DNA of 7,765 nt, from contig JAUWLI010000129.1 in the NCBI GenBank assembly GCA_030613765.1, positions 1 to 7,765 on the forward strand. The letters are read 5' to 3'. The first letter of the stretch is position 1. Every line of letters begins with the position of its first letter. Source of the stretch: Phycisphaerae bacterium (GTDB taxonomy: Bacteria > Planctomycetota > Phycisphaerae > Sedimentisphaerales > SG8-4). The notes below the pieces were generated by a model. The model made no database searches and had not been told where the DNA came from. It saw only the letters and a list, made by a program, of their open reading frames with translations. A program made the position numbers and the translations under genes. Positions 1 through 6,768 of the stretch are shown piece after piece.

Positions 1-42
1 TAAGCGCTGCCCTGGTTAGCAAGTTAAGTGCTTGCGCAATTT
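1..42. other. Left-edge non-coding stretch with a small inverted repeat
   Basis: This short stretch lies downstream of the 213-residue membrane protein gene. It contains an inverted repeat, GCAAG at 19-23 pairing with CTTGC at 31-35 around a 7-base loop, and an overlapping perfect palindrome TTGCGCAA at 32-39. It could fold as an RNA end for the leftward operon, but no T-tract follows on the minus strand, so it is not a convincing intrinsic terminator. I see no coding signal here. Confidence 0.3.
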
Positions 43-684
43 CTATAGCCCGATAATGCTCCCTGTTGAACCTCGCAGCGCCAAGGGCCTGCCCAAGATT
101 TCATAATGCAGAATAGCTCTTTTTAGCTCATCGGGATCGGAATAATCCGAAAGTATTTCGGCCAAATGCTTTGCCTGAGGTATTTCTGACGGAGTACTGA
201 TGTGCTTATCTTTCAGCTTTTTAAAGGCTTTGACAGTAAATTCTGGAAGTTCTTGAATCTCTGGCCCAACTTGCGAAGTTGGTCGCGTTAATCTTGCTTC
301 TACCGCCGGTTTCGAAGCAGAAATCCTGGCAGCACTATCGGCTTTAGGAACGACCTGTCGTGCAGCGGGCTGGGGACGCACAACCTTTCTTTGTGCCTGT
401 TGGGTTTGTAATTCGCGCTGTTTTTGCACCTCAGCCTCAATAGCACGTCGAATTTTTTGAAAAGGTCCTTCTTTAGTAGTGCCAGCAGCCGGTTTAACTT
501 CGGGCTTACCACTCAACAGATTCTCCCCCGCCTTCCCCTCTTCATTCTTTTTTGCTTTTAATTTGAAGATAGCGCTACCTGCCCAGAAAATCGCCAGGAA
601 CACAATAAACAGTATGTTCCCCCACCCTTTAGTGTCCCTGCTTCGACGAGCAACAAGAATTATTTGTTCCAAAATCTCATTCAT
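43..684 (-). CDS. Single-pass membrane protein of unknown function, last gene of the nfeD-floA operon
   Basis: I do not recognise a named family. The 213-residue product has three visible parts. A short N-terminal stretch with several Arg/Lys is followed by one hydrophobic helix at about residues 22-42, flanked on its C-terminal side by KLKAKK. A long low-complexity linker (about 45-145) is rich in Ala, Pro, Lys, Gln and Val. A compact C-terminal segment (about 145-205) includes HLAEILSDYSDP followed by AILHYEILGRPLALR, the only part that looks folded and constrained. The start is the ATG at 684; no strong Shine-Dalgarno precedes it. It follows floA by 46 bp on the same strand, so it is probably co-transcribed. 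In Bacillus subtilis the gene after floA is the small yqfB, but I see no similarity to it. Inference: a membrane-tethered accessory of the FloA/NfeD system. The existence of the gene is well supported; its role is not. Confidence 0.8.
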   Translation of the reverse strand: MNEILEQIILVARRSRDTKGWGNILFIVFLAIFWAGSAIFKLKAKKNEEGKAGENLLSGKPEVKPAAGTTKEGPFQKIRRAIEAEVQKQRELQTQQAQRKVVRPQPAARQVVPKADSAARISASKPAVEARLTRPTSQVGPEIQELPEFTVKAFKKLKDKHISTPSEIPQAKHLAEILSDYSDPDELKRAILHYEILGRPLALRGSTGSIIGL

Positions 685-713
685 ATTATTACCACAAAAT
701 CCATCACGCTCCG

Positions 714-727
714 AGTATCAAGCATCA
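714..727. repeat. Two tandem copies of a 7-base word (AGTATCA, AGCATCA)
   Basis: AGTATCA at 714-720 is followed directly by AGCATCA at 721-727 and then AGA, in the gap between floA and the downstream gene, three bases from the floA stop codon. Two copies are too few to be sure this is more than chance. I recall longer arrays of similar words in intergenic DNA of environmental bacteria, but cannot verify that here. Confidence 0.3.
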
Positions 728-730
728 AGA

Positions 731-1747
731 CTACTCTTCTTTCTTCGGCTTCGCGATAGAATCTCGCATATCGGTATCAGCCACGATGTTCTTCATTCGA
801 TAGTAGTCCATAATCCCAAGATTGCCTTTCTTGAATGCCTCCGCCATAGCTAATGGCACCTTTGATTCGTTTTCGACAACGAGGGCCCGCATTTCCTGCT
901 CGCGCGCGAATGCCATTGCCCGGCGCTTTTCCGCCTCGGCCTTTGCCCTTCGCATATCGGCTTCTGCCTGGGCGGCTTGAAGTTTGGCGCCGACATTCTC
1001 GCCCACATCGACGTCGGCAATATCAATAGATAAAATCTCGAAAGCCGTACCGGCATCGAGTCCCTTTGCTAAAACAGCCTTGGAAATATTGTCCGGGTTT
1101 TCTAAAACGGATTTGTATGCCATCGCACTGCCGATAGTCGTAACAATTCCTTCGCCTACCCGGGCGATAATAGTCTCCTCAGTTGCGCCACCTACTAATC
1201 TATCCATATTCATTCTAACCGTTACTCTCGCCTTTGCTTTTAATTGGATGCCATCCTGGGCAACAGCGTCTATAGTGCCCCTGCTCTTTGCCGGGTCGGG
1301 GCAATCGATAACCTTTGGCTTAACACTCGTTTGAACCGCTTCGAGGATATCTCGTCCTGCCAGGTCGATTGCAGTAGCTGTTTTCAGCGTCAAAACGATG
1401 TTCGCCCTGTTCGCAGCGACCAATGCACGAACAACGTTCCAAACGTTGCCGCGGGCCAGATAATGGCTTTCCAAATCACGAGTGGTTAGGGAAAGCCCCG
1501 CCTGTACTCCCATTATCTTACTCAGAACTATCGTTTTTGTATCGACCTTCCGCAGCCACATCCCGATAAGCTCAGAGAATTTTACATCAGCTCGGGACAG
1601 TTTCGCCTGCAGCCACAACCTGAAAAACTTCAACGCCAGCAGGACGACTACTACTACAACAAGGCCCAATATGACCAAAAGTGCCACCCCGATAATTTTT
1701 ACAGGATCGCCGCCTGCCCCTAAGATTTTACTCGTTAAGCTATACAT
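731..1747 (-). CDS. floA: Flotillin-like protein FloA
   Basis: FloA is a membrane scaffold that oligomerises and organises functional membrane microdomains in bacteria. The 338-residue product is close to the Bacillus FloA length of about 331. It has one N-terminal hydrophobic hairpin or helix (about 16-45, with a run of six Val at 30-35), then the FloA core with hallmark stretches [16 protein letters not shown] (about 87-102), [17 protein letters not shown] (about 126-142), [31 protein letters not shown] (183-202) and [20 protein letters not shown] (228-247). An Ala/Glu/Arg-rich predicted coiled coil follows (about 256-298), then a tail matching the family ending, [19 protein letters not shown]. 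The start ATG at 1747 has an AAAGGAC Shine-Dalgarno (1754-1760, minus strand) inside the 15 bp gap after the short NfeD gene, so the two are translated from one message. The gene is intact, and the match to FloA is strong throughout. It is not a generic stomatin/SPFH protein. Confidence 0.96.
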   Translation of the reverse strand: MYSLTSKILGAGGDPVKIIGVALLVILGLVVVVVVLLALKFFRLWLQAKLSRADVKFSELIGMWLRKVDTKTIVLSKIMGVQAGLSLTTRDLESHYLARGNVWNVVRALVAANRANIVLTLKTATAIDLAGRDILEAVQTSVKPKVIDCPDPAKSRGTIDAVAQDGIQLKAKARVTVRMNMDRLVGGATEETIIARVGEGIVTTIGSAMAYKSVLENPDNISKAVLAKGLDAGTAFEILSIDIADVDVGENVGAKLQAAQAEADMRRAKAEAEKRRAMAFAREQEMRALVVENESKVPLAMAEAFKKGNLGIMDYYRMKNIVADTDMRDSIAKPKKEE

Positions 1748-1762
1748 ATTTTTGTCCTTTCA

Positions 1763-2263
1763 TTAACTTTCTTCTGCTTCTATTTCACGAACGGTCAACT
1801 GTGTGCTCTCTACGTTGATGACTTTGACCTTCTTTTCCTTATCAACATAACCGCCTTCGGCCACACATTCAACTCTTTGTCCTGAAAAATCGCACATTCC
1901 CACCGGCCGCAAAGGTGTAAGCACAACACCCACCGCACCGAGCATTTCCTTCAACTCGGCCGTATCGGGTATTGCATCGCCCTGCTGACGTTCGGGCGGC
2001 GTAAGTGTAACGCTTTTGCCAAATCTCGTTTTTGGGAATATTCTGTAAGCGAAAACCAGGGTCGATGGTATCATTATTACGGCAATAACCACGCCTATCC
2101 AGCCGGCCGTACTGCTGTAGCGAAAGAATATCGCTGCGCCGCCAATCACACACGCAAGTGCAAAGAGGCTTATTATCCCCCCGCTCGGTATAAATATTTC
2201 CGCGATTATCAACGCCGCACATGCTAAATACAAAAAAACAGCAAAAACAAGCCACCAAATCAT
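1763..2263 (-). CDS. Short NfeD-family membrane protein with C-terminal OB domain
   Basis: Short NfeD proteins are integral membrane partners of FloA/flotillin or stomatin proteins and carry a soluble OB-fold domain at the C-terminus. The 166-residue product shows three hydrophobic helices at about 4-25, 29-47 and 54-75. A linker (76-107) is followed by the OB domain (about 108-161), containing the NfeD signature LGAVGVVLTPLRPVG and the later VECVAEGGYVDKEKKVKVI. There is no protease domain, so this is the short class. The ATG at 2263 is supported by an AAAGGAAG Shine-Dalgarno at 2268-2275 (minus strand). It sits 67 bp after the long NfeD and 15 bp before floA, the usual company of this family. 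The OB signature resembles that of the upstream long NfeD (LRPTG, VVAEGEFLDKG), so the two genes share a domain but differ in architecture. Molecular role is known only as microdomain-associated membrane quality control, by family. Confidence 0.93.
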   Translation of the reverse strand: MIWWLVFAVFLYLACAALIIAEIFIPSGGIISLFALACVIGGAAIFFRYSSTAGWIGVVIAVIMIPSTLVFAYRIFPKTRFGKSVTLTPPERQQGDAIPDTAELKEMLGAVGVVLTPLRPVGMCDFSGQRVECVAEGGYVDKEKKVKVINVESTQLTVREIEAEES

Positions 2264-2284
2264 CTATCTTCCTTTCTACTTTTA

Positions 2285-2342
2285 CTTAATCCGCGTCAGT
2301 CAGTGTTAATCTGTGTCCGATTATTTCGTGTTAGTCCGTGTC
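2285..2342. repeat. Three degenerate direct repeats at the nfeD/nfeD junction
   Basis: On the minus strand three related words occur in tandem with short spacers: GACACGGACTAACAC (2328-2342), GACACAGATTAACAC (2303-2317) and GACGCGGATTAAG (2285-2297). The first two match at 13 of 15 bases. The leftmost-transcribed copy overlaps the end of the long NfeD gene and supplies its last two codons (Thr, Asp) and TAA stop. Most of the 67 bp gap before the short NfeD gene consists of this array. Its function is unknown. It could be a small dispersed intergenic repeat. Confidence 0.7.
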
Positions 2343-3905
2343 TCTTTCTACTGCTTTGACTACAACTCTGTTGCCGTGAATTTCAATAATCTCAACCGAA
2401 GTCCCTTTGTCAAGAAACTCCCCTTCCGCGACCACATCGACTATCGCATCTCCGAATTTTACTTTCCCTGTCGGCCGCAACTGTGAAACAACTTCACCAG
2501 GCTCGCCAACATTCACACTTATTGTTTTACTTTCGGGTAGTGTGGTGATATTAACTTCCATTTCAGTGCCCTGCTTGGCGATGCTCGGCGCAAGTATCAA
2601 ACCGCTGAGGAACTGCATTTTAGGCAGGTACTTTGACAGAAGCCACGCCAAAAAAACAAATCCTATAAAGCCCCCCGTCAAACTCAACACTCCCCAGGTG
2701 AAATCATTCCAGGCAATTGCATCTTGTGGCCATGGTGGTTTGTACCATTCATCCGGCACCGGATTTTTGATTAACATACCGAATAGACCGGCAAATATGC
2801 ACACTATGCCGGAAAAACCAAAGATCCCGAACCCGGGTAAAAGGAAGATTTCCACCATAAGCAACAGCACACCCACGAGGAAGAGCGCCACTTCCACCCA
2901 GTTTGCCAGCCCATGGAGGTATTTGCTCCCGATTATAATCGCAAGGCATATAGCCGCTGCAAGTCCCGGCAGCCCTACCCCGGGCGTGTTAAATTCAATA
3001 TAAACTCCTAACATGGCCAGCATAACAAGTACAGCCATCACCGCCGGTGAATTCAACCAGCGCACCATCTCTTCCGACCAGAGCGTCTTAAGCACTATCG
3101 TTTCGTCGGCAAAGGTCACGCCGTCTCTCTTGGCCAAAAAGTCAAGTGCCCCTCCCAGGTCTTTCACTACCGCCCTTGCTATCCCATATTCAAGAGCATC
3201 AGAAGCGATTAGCGTTAGGAGCTGGTCATCCCTGACCGCCAATTCTTTGTTGCTGATGTCATATTCATTCGCGTCTTTAGGCAACTCCTCTCTTTCAAAG
3301 AATTCGTCCTCTCCCGTTTTTATGTTCTTGACCCTGTAAACCTCAATTTGCATGGTTACCATTGCCCGCAGCAATGCTCGAGGATAATTGTTTGCGTTCG
3401 CAGCCCGGTCGAAAATGACGCGGATAAAACTTTCGGCCTTTTCCCGCTCGGTACCTTCAAGTTTTTGATTGGGCATAAGTGTAATTGGGGCGCAATCACC
3501 TATCGTGGCATTCTCGAGCATTATTATGTCCTGGCAATGGACGCTTATCATTGCCCCCGCTGATATCGCCTTCGTGGTTATGTAGGCAACTGTATGCGCT
3601 TCCTTGCTCGTTTCGAGAAAATATTCGGATATGACGTCTGCAGCAGAAACCAGCCCCCCGTATGTCTGAATTTCATAGAACAGGTATTCTGCTCCTTCGT
3701 CGAGGGCGATTTGGGTCCGACGCTTGATGGACTCAAACAGCCCATCGTCGATCATACCCTTGCAGACAATAACCGCCGCCTTTACACTCGGCTGCTCCGG
3801 CGATATGTCATTTGCATCACCGATGCTTGCCCCCCGCCCGCACAGGCCGCAAACCAGCAATAGCCAAACTAAAATAAACACAAATCTCCGCAATGACTTT
3901 TTCAT
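2331..3905 (-). CDS. nfeD: Long NfeD-family membrane serine protease (ClpP-like domain plus OB domain)
   Basis: Long NfeD proteins fuse a ClpP/SppA-like protease domain, several membrane helices and a C-terminal OB domain, and act with FloA/stomatin-type scaffolds. Counting from the ATG at 3905, the 524-residue product has a Sec signal (basic MKKSLRR, then a hydrophobic core to about 23), a protease domain (about 41-265), helices near 288-305, 309-327, 336-356, 360-379 and 402-424, and an OB domain (about 464-519, LRPTGKVKFG and VVAEGEFLDKG). The predicted catalytic pair is Ser115 in AISAGAM and Lys156 in EREKAESF. Their 41-residue spacing equals the Ser97-Lys138 pair known for the Pyrococcus NfeD homologue 1510-N. 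The usual TPGG oxyanion-region motif reads TYGG (81-84). An upstream in-frame TTG at 3941 would put 12 residues before the signal peptide and is less likely. The gap to the aminotransferase is 68 bp of AT-rich DNA, so a promoter of its own is possible. Confidence 0.93.
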   Translation of the reverse strand: MKKSLRRFVFILVWLLLVCGLCGRGASIGDANDISPEQPSVKAAVIVCKGMIDDGLFESIKRRTQIALDEGAEYLFYEIQTYGGLVSAADVISEYFLETSKEAHTVAYITTKAISAGAMISVHCQDIIMLENATIGDCAPITLMPNQKLEGTEREKAESFIRVIFDRAANANNYPRALLRAMVTMQIEVYRVKNIKTGEDEFFEREELPKDANEYDISNKELAVRDDQLLTLIASDALEYGIARAVVKDLGGALDFLAKRDGVTFADETIVLKTLWSEEMVRWLNSPAVMAVLVMLAMLGVYIEFNTPGVGLPGLAAAICLAIIIGSKYLHGLANWVEVALFLVGVLLLMVEIFLLPGFGIFGFSGIVCIFAGLFGMLIKNPVPDEWYKPPWPQDAIAWNDFTWGVLSLTGGFIGFVFLAWLLSKYLPKMQFLSGLILAPSIAKQGTEMEVNITTLPESKTISVNVGEPGEVVSQLRPTGKVKFGDAIVDVVAEGEFLDKGTSVEIIEIHGNRVVVKAVERDTD

Positions 3906-3917
3906 ATATTCTATTTT

Positions 3918-3923
3918 ATCCTC
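3918..3923 (-). promoter_or_regulatory. Shine-Dalgarno (GAGGAT) supporting the ATG start of the long nfeD
   Basis: The minus strand reads GAGGAT 12 bases before the ATG at 3905. The spacing is long, but this is the only purine-rich ribosome site in the gap, and it lies inside the alternative longer reading frame that begins with TTG at 3941. It therefore favours the ATG, which also places a clean signal peptide at the N-terminus. Confidence 0.5.
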
Positions 3924-3973
3924 ATATCTACAATAATGCAAAAGCTAAATAAAGGTTTTCGGAACAAGATTTT

Positions 3974-5086
3974 CTATTCCGCTAATTTGCGTAAAATCTT
4001 GATGCCCTGCTCTATTTTCTCATCGCTGGTTGCGAAGCTTATCCTGAAATGTGTATCTTTTTCGCTGAACACATTGCCCGGTATAATAAGCACATTATTC
4101 TTAATTGCCCTCTCAACGAATTCCGTACCCAGGCCACCCGGTGCTCGAAAGAACGCGTAAAACGCCCCGCTTGGCTTGACCAGTTCAAACTTATCTTTCA
4201 AACCTTCGTAAACAAGGTCTCTTTTTCTCCTGTATGCATCGACGAGATCGCTAACATCATAATCCAGGGCTGCAATAGCTGCTTTTTGAAACGGCGTCGG
4301 AGCACAAACAAAAGTATATTGCTGTATCTTGGTCATCTCTTCGACAACATCTTCTAAAGGCTCTCCAGCCGCAGCGTAACCGAGTCGCCACCCCGTCATC
4401 GCATAAGGCTTGCTGAAACCACGCAGTAAAAGCACCTTGTCATAATAATTCGCTATACTCTCGCACCTGCCATCGTAACAGAATTTCTCGTATATTTCAT
4501 CTGTTAGTATGACCACATTATTTTTTGCTGCAATCTCAGCAAGTGCCTTTGTCCGTTTCTCCGAATACACCACGCCCGTCGGATTGCAGGGCGAATTCAG
4601 CAAGATCATTTTCGTCTTGTCCGTAATACTCTCTGCTATATTCTCAACAGGCAGCTCAAAATCCGGGTAGCTATTAATAAATACGCATTTGCCCCCCAAC
4701 ATATTCACAAGATGTTTGTACATCACAAAGTACGGGTCGGGTATAATTATCTCATCGCCGGGATTTACAAGCGCCATAAACGCTAATAACAGCCCCCCGC
4801 TCACACCGCTCGTAACCAGTACCGCCGGATTCGCCCAGCCGAATTCATCTTTCACTTGCCCGGCGATTTTCTCCCGAAGAAGAGAGTCCCCCGCCGTCTG
4901 AGAATACTTATTTTGCCCGGCCTTGATTGCCTTGATTGCTTCATCTTTGAGCGCATCGGGCACATCGAAATCAGGCTCACCTATAGAAAAATTCACCGGA
5001 TCCTTTAGTTCCGCCGCCAGCGCAAACACCTTCCGAATCCCGCTTGCGTCAACAAGTTTTACCCTTTTAGAGATAATATCTTTCAT
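3974..5086 (-). CDS. Class I PLP-dependent aminotransferase (aspartate/aromatic type)
   Basis: This cytoplasmic enzyme would move an amino group between an amino acid and a 2-oxo acid through pyridoxal phosphate. The 370-residue product (from the ATG at 5086) carries the fold-type I landmarks: IGEPDFDVP (35-43) in the N-terminal substrate arm, DPYF with Tyr119 placed to stack on the cofactor, NSPCNPTG (Asn168), TDEIYE (Asp196, pairs with the PLP pyridine nitrogen), RGFSKPYAMTGWRLGY with Lys226 as the Schiff-base lysine, and FRISFA with Arg348 as the carboxylate-binding arginine. The overall pattern fits the I-gamma aspartate/aromatic aminotransferases. Substrate cannot be set from sequence: aspartate, aromatic amino acids or alanine are all possible. 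An in-frame TTG at 5122 would add 12 residues (MIIRGVSVIYGQ) that the family does not have, so I chose the ATG, although its ribosome site is weak. It heads the leftward gene set, 68 bp before the long NfeD, with no evident functional link. Confidence 0.93.
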   Translation of the reverse strand: MKDIISKRVKLVDASGIRKVFALAAELKDPVNFSIGEPDFDVPDALKDEAIKAIKAGQNKYSQTAGDSLLREKIAGQVKDEFGWANPAVLVTSGVSGGLLLAFMALVNPGDEIIIPDPYFVMYKHLVNMLGGKCVFINSYPDFELPVENIAESITDKTKMILLNSPCNPTGVVYSEKRTKALAEIAAKNNVVILTDEIYEKFCYDGRCESIANYYDKVLLLRGFSKPYAMTGWRLGYAAAGEPLEDVVEEMTKIQQYTFVCAPTPFQKAAIAALDYDVSDLVDAYRRKRDLVYEGLKDKFELVKPSGAFYAFFRAPGGLGTEFVERAIKNNVLIIPGNVFSEKDTHFRISFATSDEKIEQGIKILRKLAE

Positions 5087-5150
5087 TTGTCCATATATTA
5101 CCGAAACCCCCCGGATAATCAATCACCAATAATCTTTAAATCATTTGTGC

Positions 5151-5179
5151 TTGCATTCTACGGGCAAACTTGGTATCTT
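5151..5179 (+). promoter_or_regulatory. Possible sigma70-type promoter for the GH32 gene
   Basis: TTGCAT (5151-5156) and TATCTT (5174-5179) are separated by 17 bases, a standard spacing, about 70 bases upstream of the GH32 start codon. The match to consensus is only moderate (3 of 6 and 4 of 6). The region between the divergent aminotransferase and GH32 genes must hold promoters for both directions. I could not pick a convincing minus-strand one, nor an operator palindrome. Confidence 0.25.
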
Positions 5180-5234
5180 ATTGAACTGAAGATTTAGTGT
5201 TCTGGAATCTCGATTAACAATTTCCGTCTACCGC

Positions 5235-5240
5235 AGGAGG
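5235..5240 (+). promoter_or_regulatory. Strong Shine-Dalgarno AGGAGG of the GH32 gene
   Basis: A perfect AGGAGG lies 8 bases before the ATG at 5249. It fixes the start and so confirms a 16-residue n-region before the twin-arginine pair. It is the best ribosome site in the window. Confidence 0.85.
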
Positions 5241-5248
5241 AGCCAAAA

Positions 5249-6751
5249 ATGGCTATTGGAAAACAACTAATCGAAAATCAAAACCGTCTACACGCTCGCC
5301 GCGATTTCCTCAAAAAAGCCGGTTTTGGCACAGCATCGCTGGCCCTGGCACAGTTGTCATCAAATCATGCCATAGCTGGCGAAAACCGTAAGCCCCCCAC
5401 TGTTGCTGCTTTATACAATGAAAAGTATCGCCCCCAGTTTCATTTCACGCCCCGTAAAAACTGGACAAACGACCCGAACGGCCTGGTTTTTTACAAGGGC
5501 GAATACCACTTATTCTTTCAGCACAACCCCACCGGCATCAACTGGGGCAATATGACTTGGGCACACGCCGTCAGCACCGACCTGATTCACTGGGAACAGC
5601 TCTCCAACGCCATCGAACCCGACGAACTCGGTACAATCTTCTCCGGCTCCGCTGTCGTCGATTGGAAAAACACATCCGGCTTTAAGACCGGTGATGAATC
5701 CGTCCTGGTCGCATTCTACACCTCGGCCGGCTCGCACGCCCCAAAGAAAGTGCCATTCACCCAGAGCATCGCATACAGCAACGACCGTGGACGGACATGG
5801 ATCAAATACAATAACAATCCCGTCATCGGCCACATCAGGGCCAGCAACCGTGACCCCAAGGTAATCTGGCACGAACCTACCAAAACATGGATTATGGCAC
5901 TCTTTCTTGATAAGAACGATTTCGTCTTGTATTCTTCGAAGAACCTGAAAGAGTGGTCCCGCTTCCAGGATGTCAAACTCCCCGGAAGCAGCGAATGTCC
6001 GGATTTCTTCCCGCTTCCCGTCGATGGCAATCCCGCCAACACCCGCTGGGTCTTCTGGGGCGGAAACGGCAGATACCTGCTCGGCACCTTTGATGGCCGA
6101 AAATTCAACCAGAAGGCCGGACCCTTCGAATCCAGGGTCGGAAACTTCTATGCCTCACAGACCTACAGCGATATCCCCGAATCTGATGGCCGAAGAATCC
6201 AAATCGCCTGGATGGCAGGCGGAAAATTCCCCGGCATGCCCTTTAACCAACAAATGTCGATTCCCTGTGAGCTCACTCTGCGCACTTTCCCCGAAGGAAT
6301 CCGACTCTGCCGAGTCCCTGTAAGAGAAATCGAAAAGCTCCGCGGTGTGCACTGGGAATTGAAAGACACCACTTTACAGCCGGGCGAAAAACTTCTCTCC
6401 GCAATATCCGCCGACCTCTTTGAAATCCAGTCCGAGATTGAACTCGGCTCCGTCTCCGAGGTTGTCTTCAACCTTCGCGGCAACCCTTTGACCTACAATG
6501 TCAAAGACAAAATACTTAGTTGCAAAGGCAAAAAAGTAAAGGTAACTCCAATTGATGGTGTAATAAAGCTCCACATCCTCGTCGACCGCACCAGCATCGA
6601 GGTCTTCCCCAACTATGGAAAGGTTACATTGCACCTCTGCTTCCCGCTCGACACCAACAAAACCTTACAGTATCTTTCTGCCGACGGCGGAAAAGCAAAT
6701 ATAAAATCTCTCAAACTCTACAGACTAAAATCTATCTGGCAAAAGACCTAA
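5249..6751 (+). CDS. Tat-exported glycoside hydrolase family 32 (fructan/sucrose beta-fructosidase)
   Basis: GH32 enzymes release fructose from sucrose, inulin or levan with retention of configuration. The 500-residue product opens with a twin-arginine signal: RRDFLKKAGF at 17-26, a hydrophobic stretch to about 36, and a likely cleavage after HAIA (residue 43). The five-bladed catalytic domain (about 60-350) holds the three acidic residues of the family: Asp75 in WTNDPNG (nucleophile), Asp202 in RDPK (transition-state stabiliser) and Glu249 in ECPDFF (acid/base). The family motifs FSGSA (131-135), WAHAVSTDLIHWE and the levanase-like IAWMAGG...FPGMPFNQQMSIPCELTLR are also present. A C-terminal beta-sandwich (about 370-495) includes ILVDRTSIEVFPNYG. 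The Tat signal means it folds with or before export and acts in the periplasm or outside. No transporter, fructokinase or regulator adjoins it here. Exo- versus endo-action and inulin versus levan preference cannot be read reliably; exo-beta-fructosidase/levanase is my best guess. Confidence 0.95.
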   Translation: MAIGKQLIENQNRLHARRDFLKKAGFGTASLALAQLSSNHAIAGENRKPPTVAALYNEKYRPQFHFTPRKNWTNDPNGLVFYKGEYHLFFQHNPTGINWGNMTWAHAVSTDLIHWEQLSNAIEPDELGTIFSGSAVVDWKNTSGFKTGDESVLVAFYTSAGSHAPKKVPFTQSIAYSNDRGRTWIKYNNNPVIGHIRASNRDPKVIWHEPTKTWIMALFLDKNDFVLYSSKNLKEWSRFQDVKLPGSSECPDFFPLPVDGNPANTRWVFWGGNGRYLLGTFDGRKFNQKAGPFESRVGNFYASQTYSDIPESDGRRIQIAWMAGGKFPGMPFNQQMSIPCELTLRTFPEGIRLCRVPVREIEKLRGVHWELKDTTLQPGEKLLSAISADLFEIQSEIELGSVSEVVFNLRGNPLTYNVKDKILSCKGKKVKVTPIDGVIKLHILVDRTSIEVFPNYGKVTLHLCFPLDTNKTLQYLSADGGKANIKSLKLYRLKSIWQKT

Positions 6752-6768
6752 CCAATCAACCGCCTGTT

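Noticed and set aside
19..35. Intrinsic terminator after the 213-residue gene
   Set aside because: The stem is only 5 bp with a 7-base loop and no T-tract follows on the minus strand.
984..1334. Plus-strand open frame of 116 codons opposite floA
   Set aside because: Antisense shadow of a well-conserved gene. Hydrophobic Ser/Ala/Thr/Ile composition arises from the complementary codons.
1642..1660. Trinucleotide-like run in floA
   Set aside because: It simply encodes the six-valine part of the membrane segment and is explained by protein composition.
1869..2258. Second minus-strand frame of 129 codons within the short nfeD
   Set aside because: Same strand, other frame. It is Cys/Arg-rich with no motif, while the overlapping frame has helices, the NfeD OB signature and the Shine-Dalgarno.
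2407..3003. Plus-strand open frame of 198 codons opposite the long nfeD
   Set aside because: It lies entirely inside a strongly supported gene on the other strand. Its product is a Ser/Thr/Pro-rich sequence with no recognisable motif, as expected of an antisense shadow.
3906..3941. TTG start that would extend the long NfeD by 12 residues
   Set aside because: It would place polar residues before the signal peptide. The ATG at 3905 has a nearby GAGGAT and gives a normal Sec leader.
5087..5122. TTG start that would extend the aminotransferase by 12 residues
   Set aside because: The added residues do not resemble the family N-terminus, and no ribosome site precedes the TTG. The ATG at 5086 gives the expected N-terminal start.
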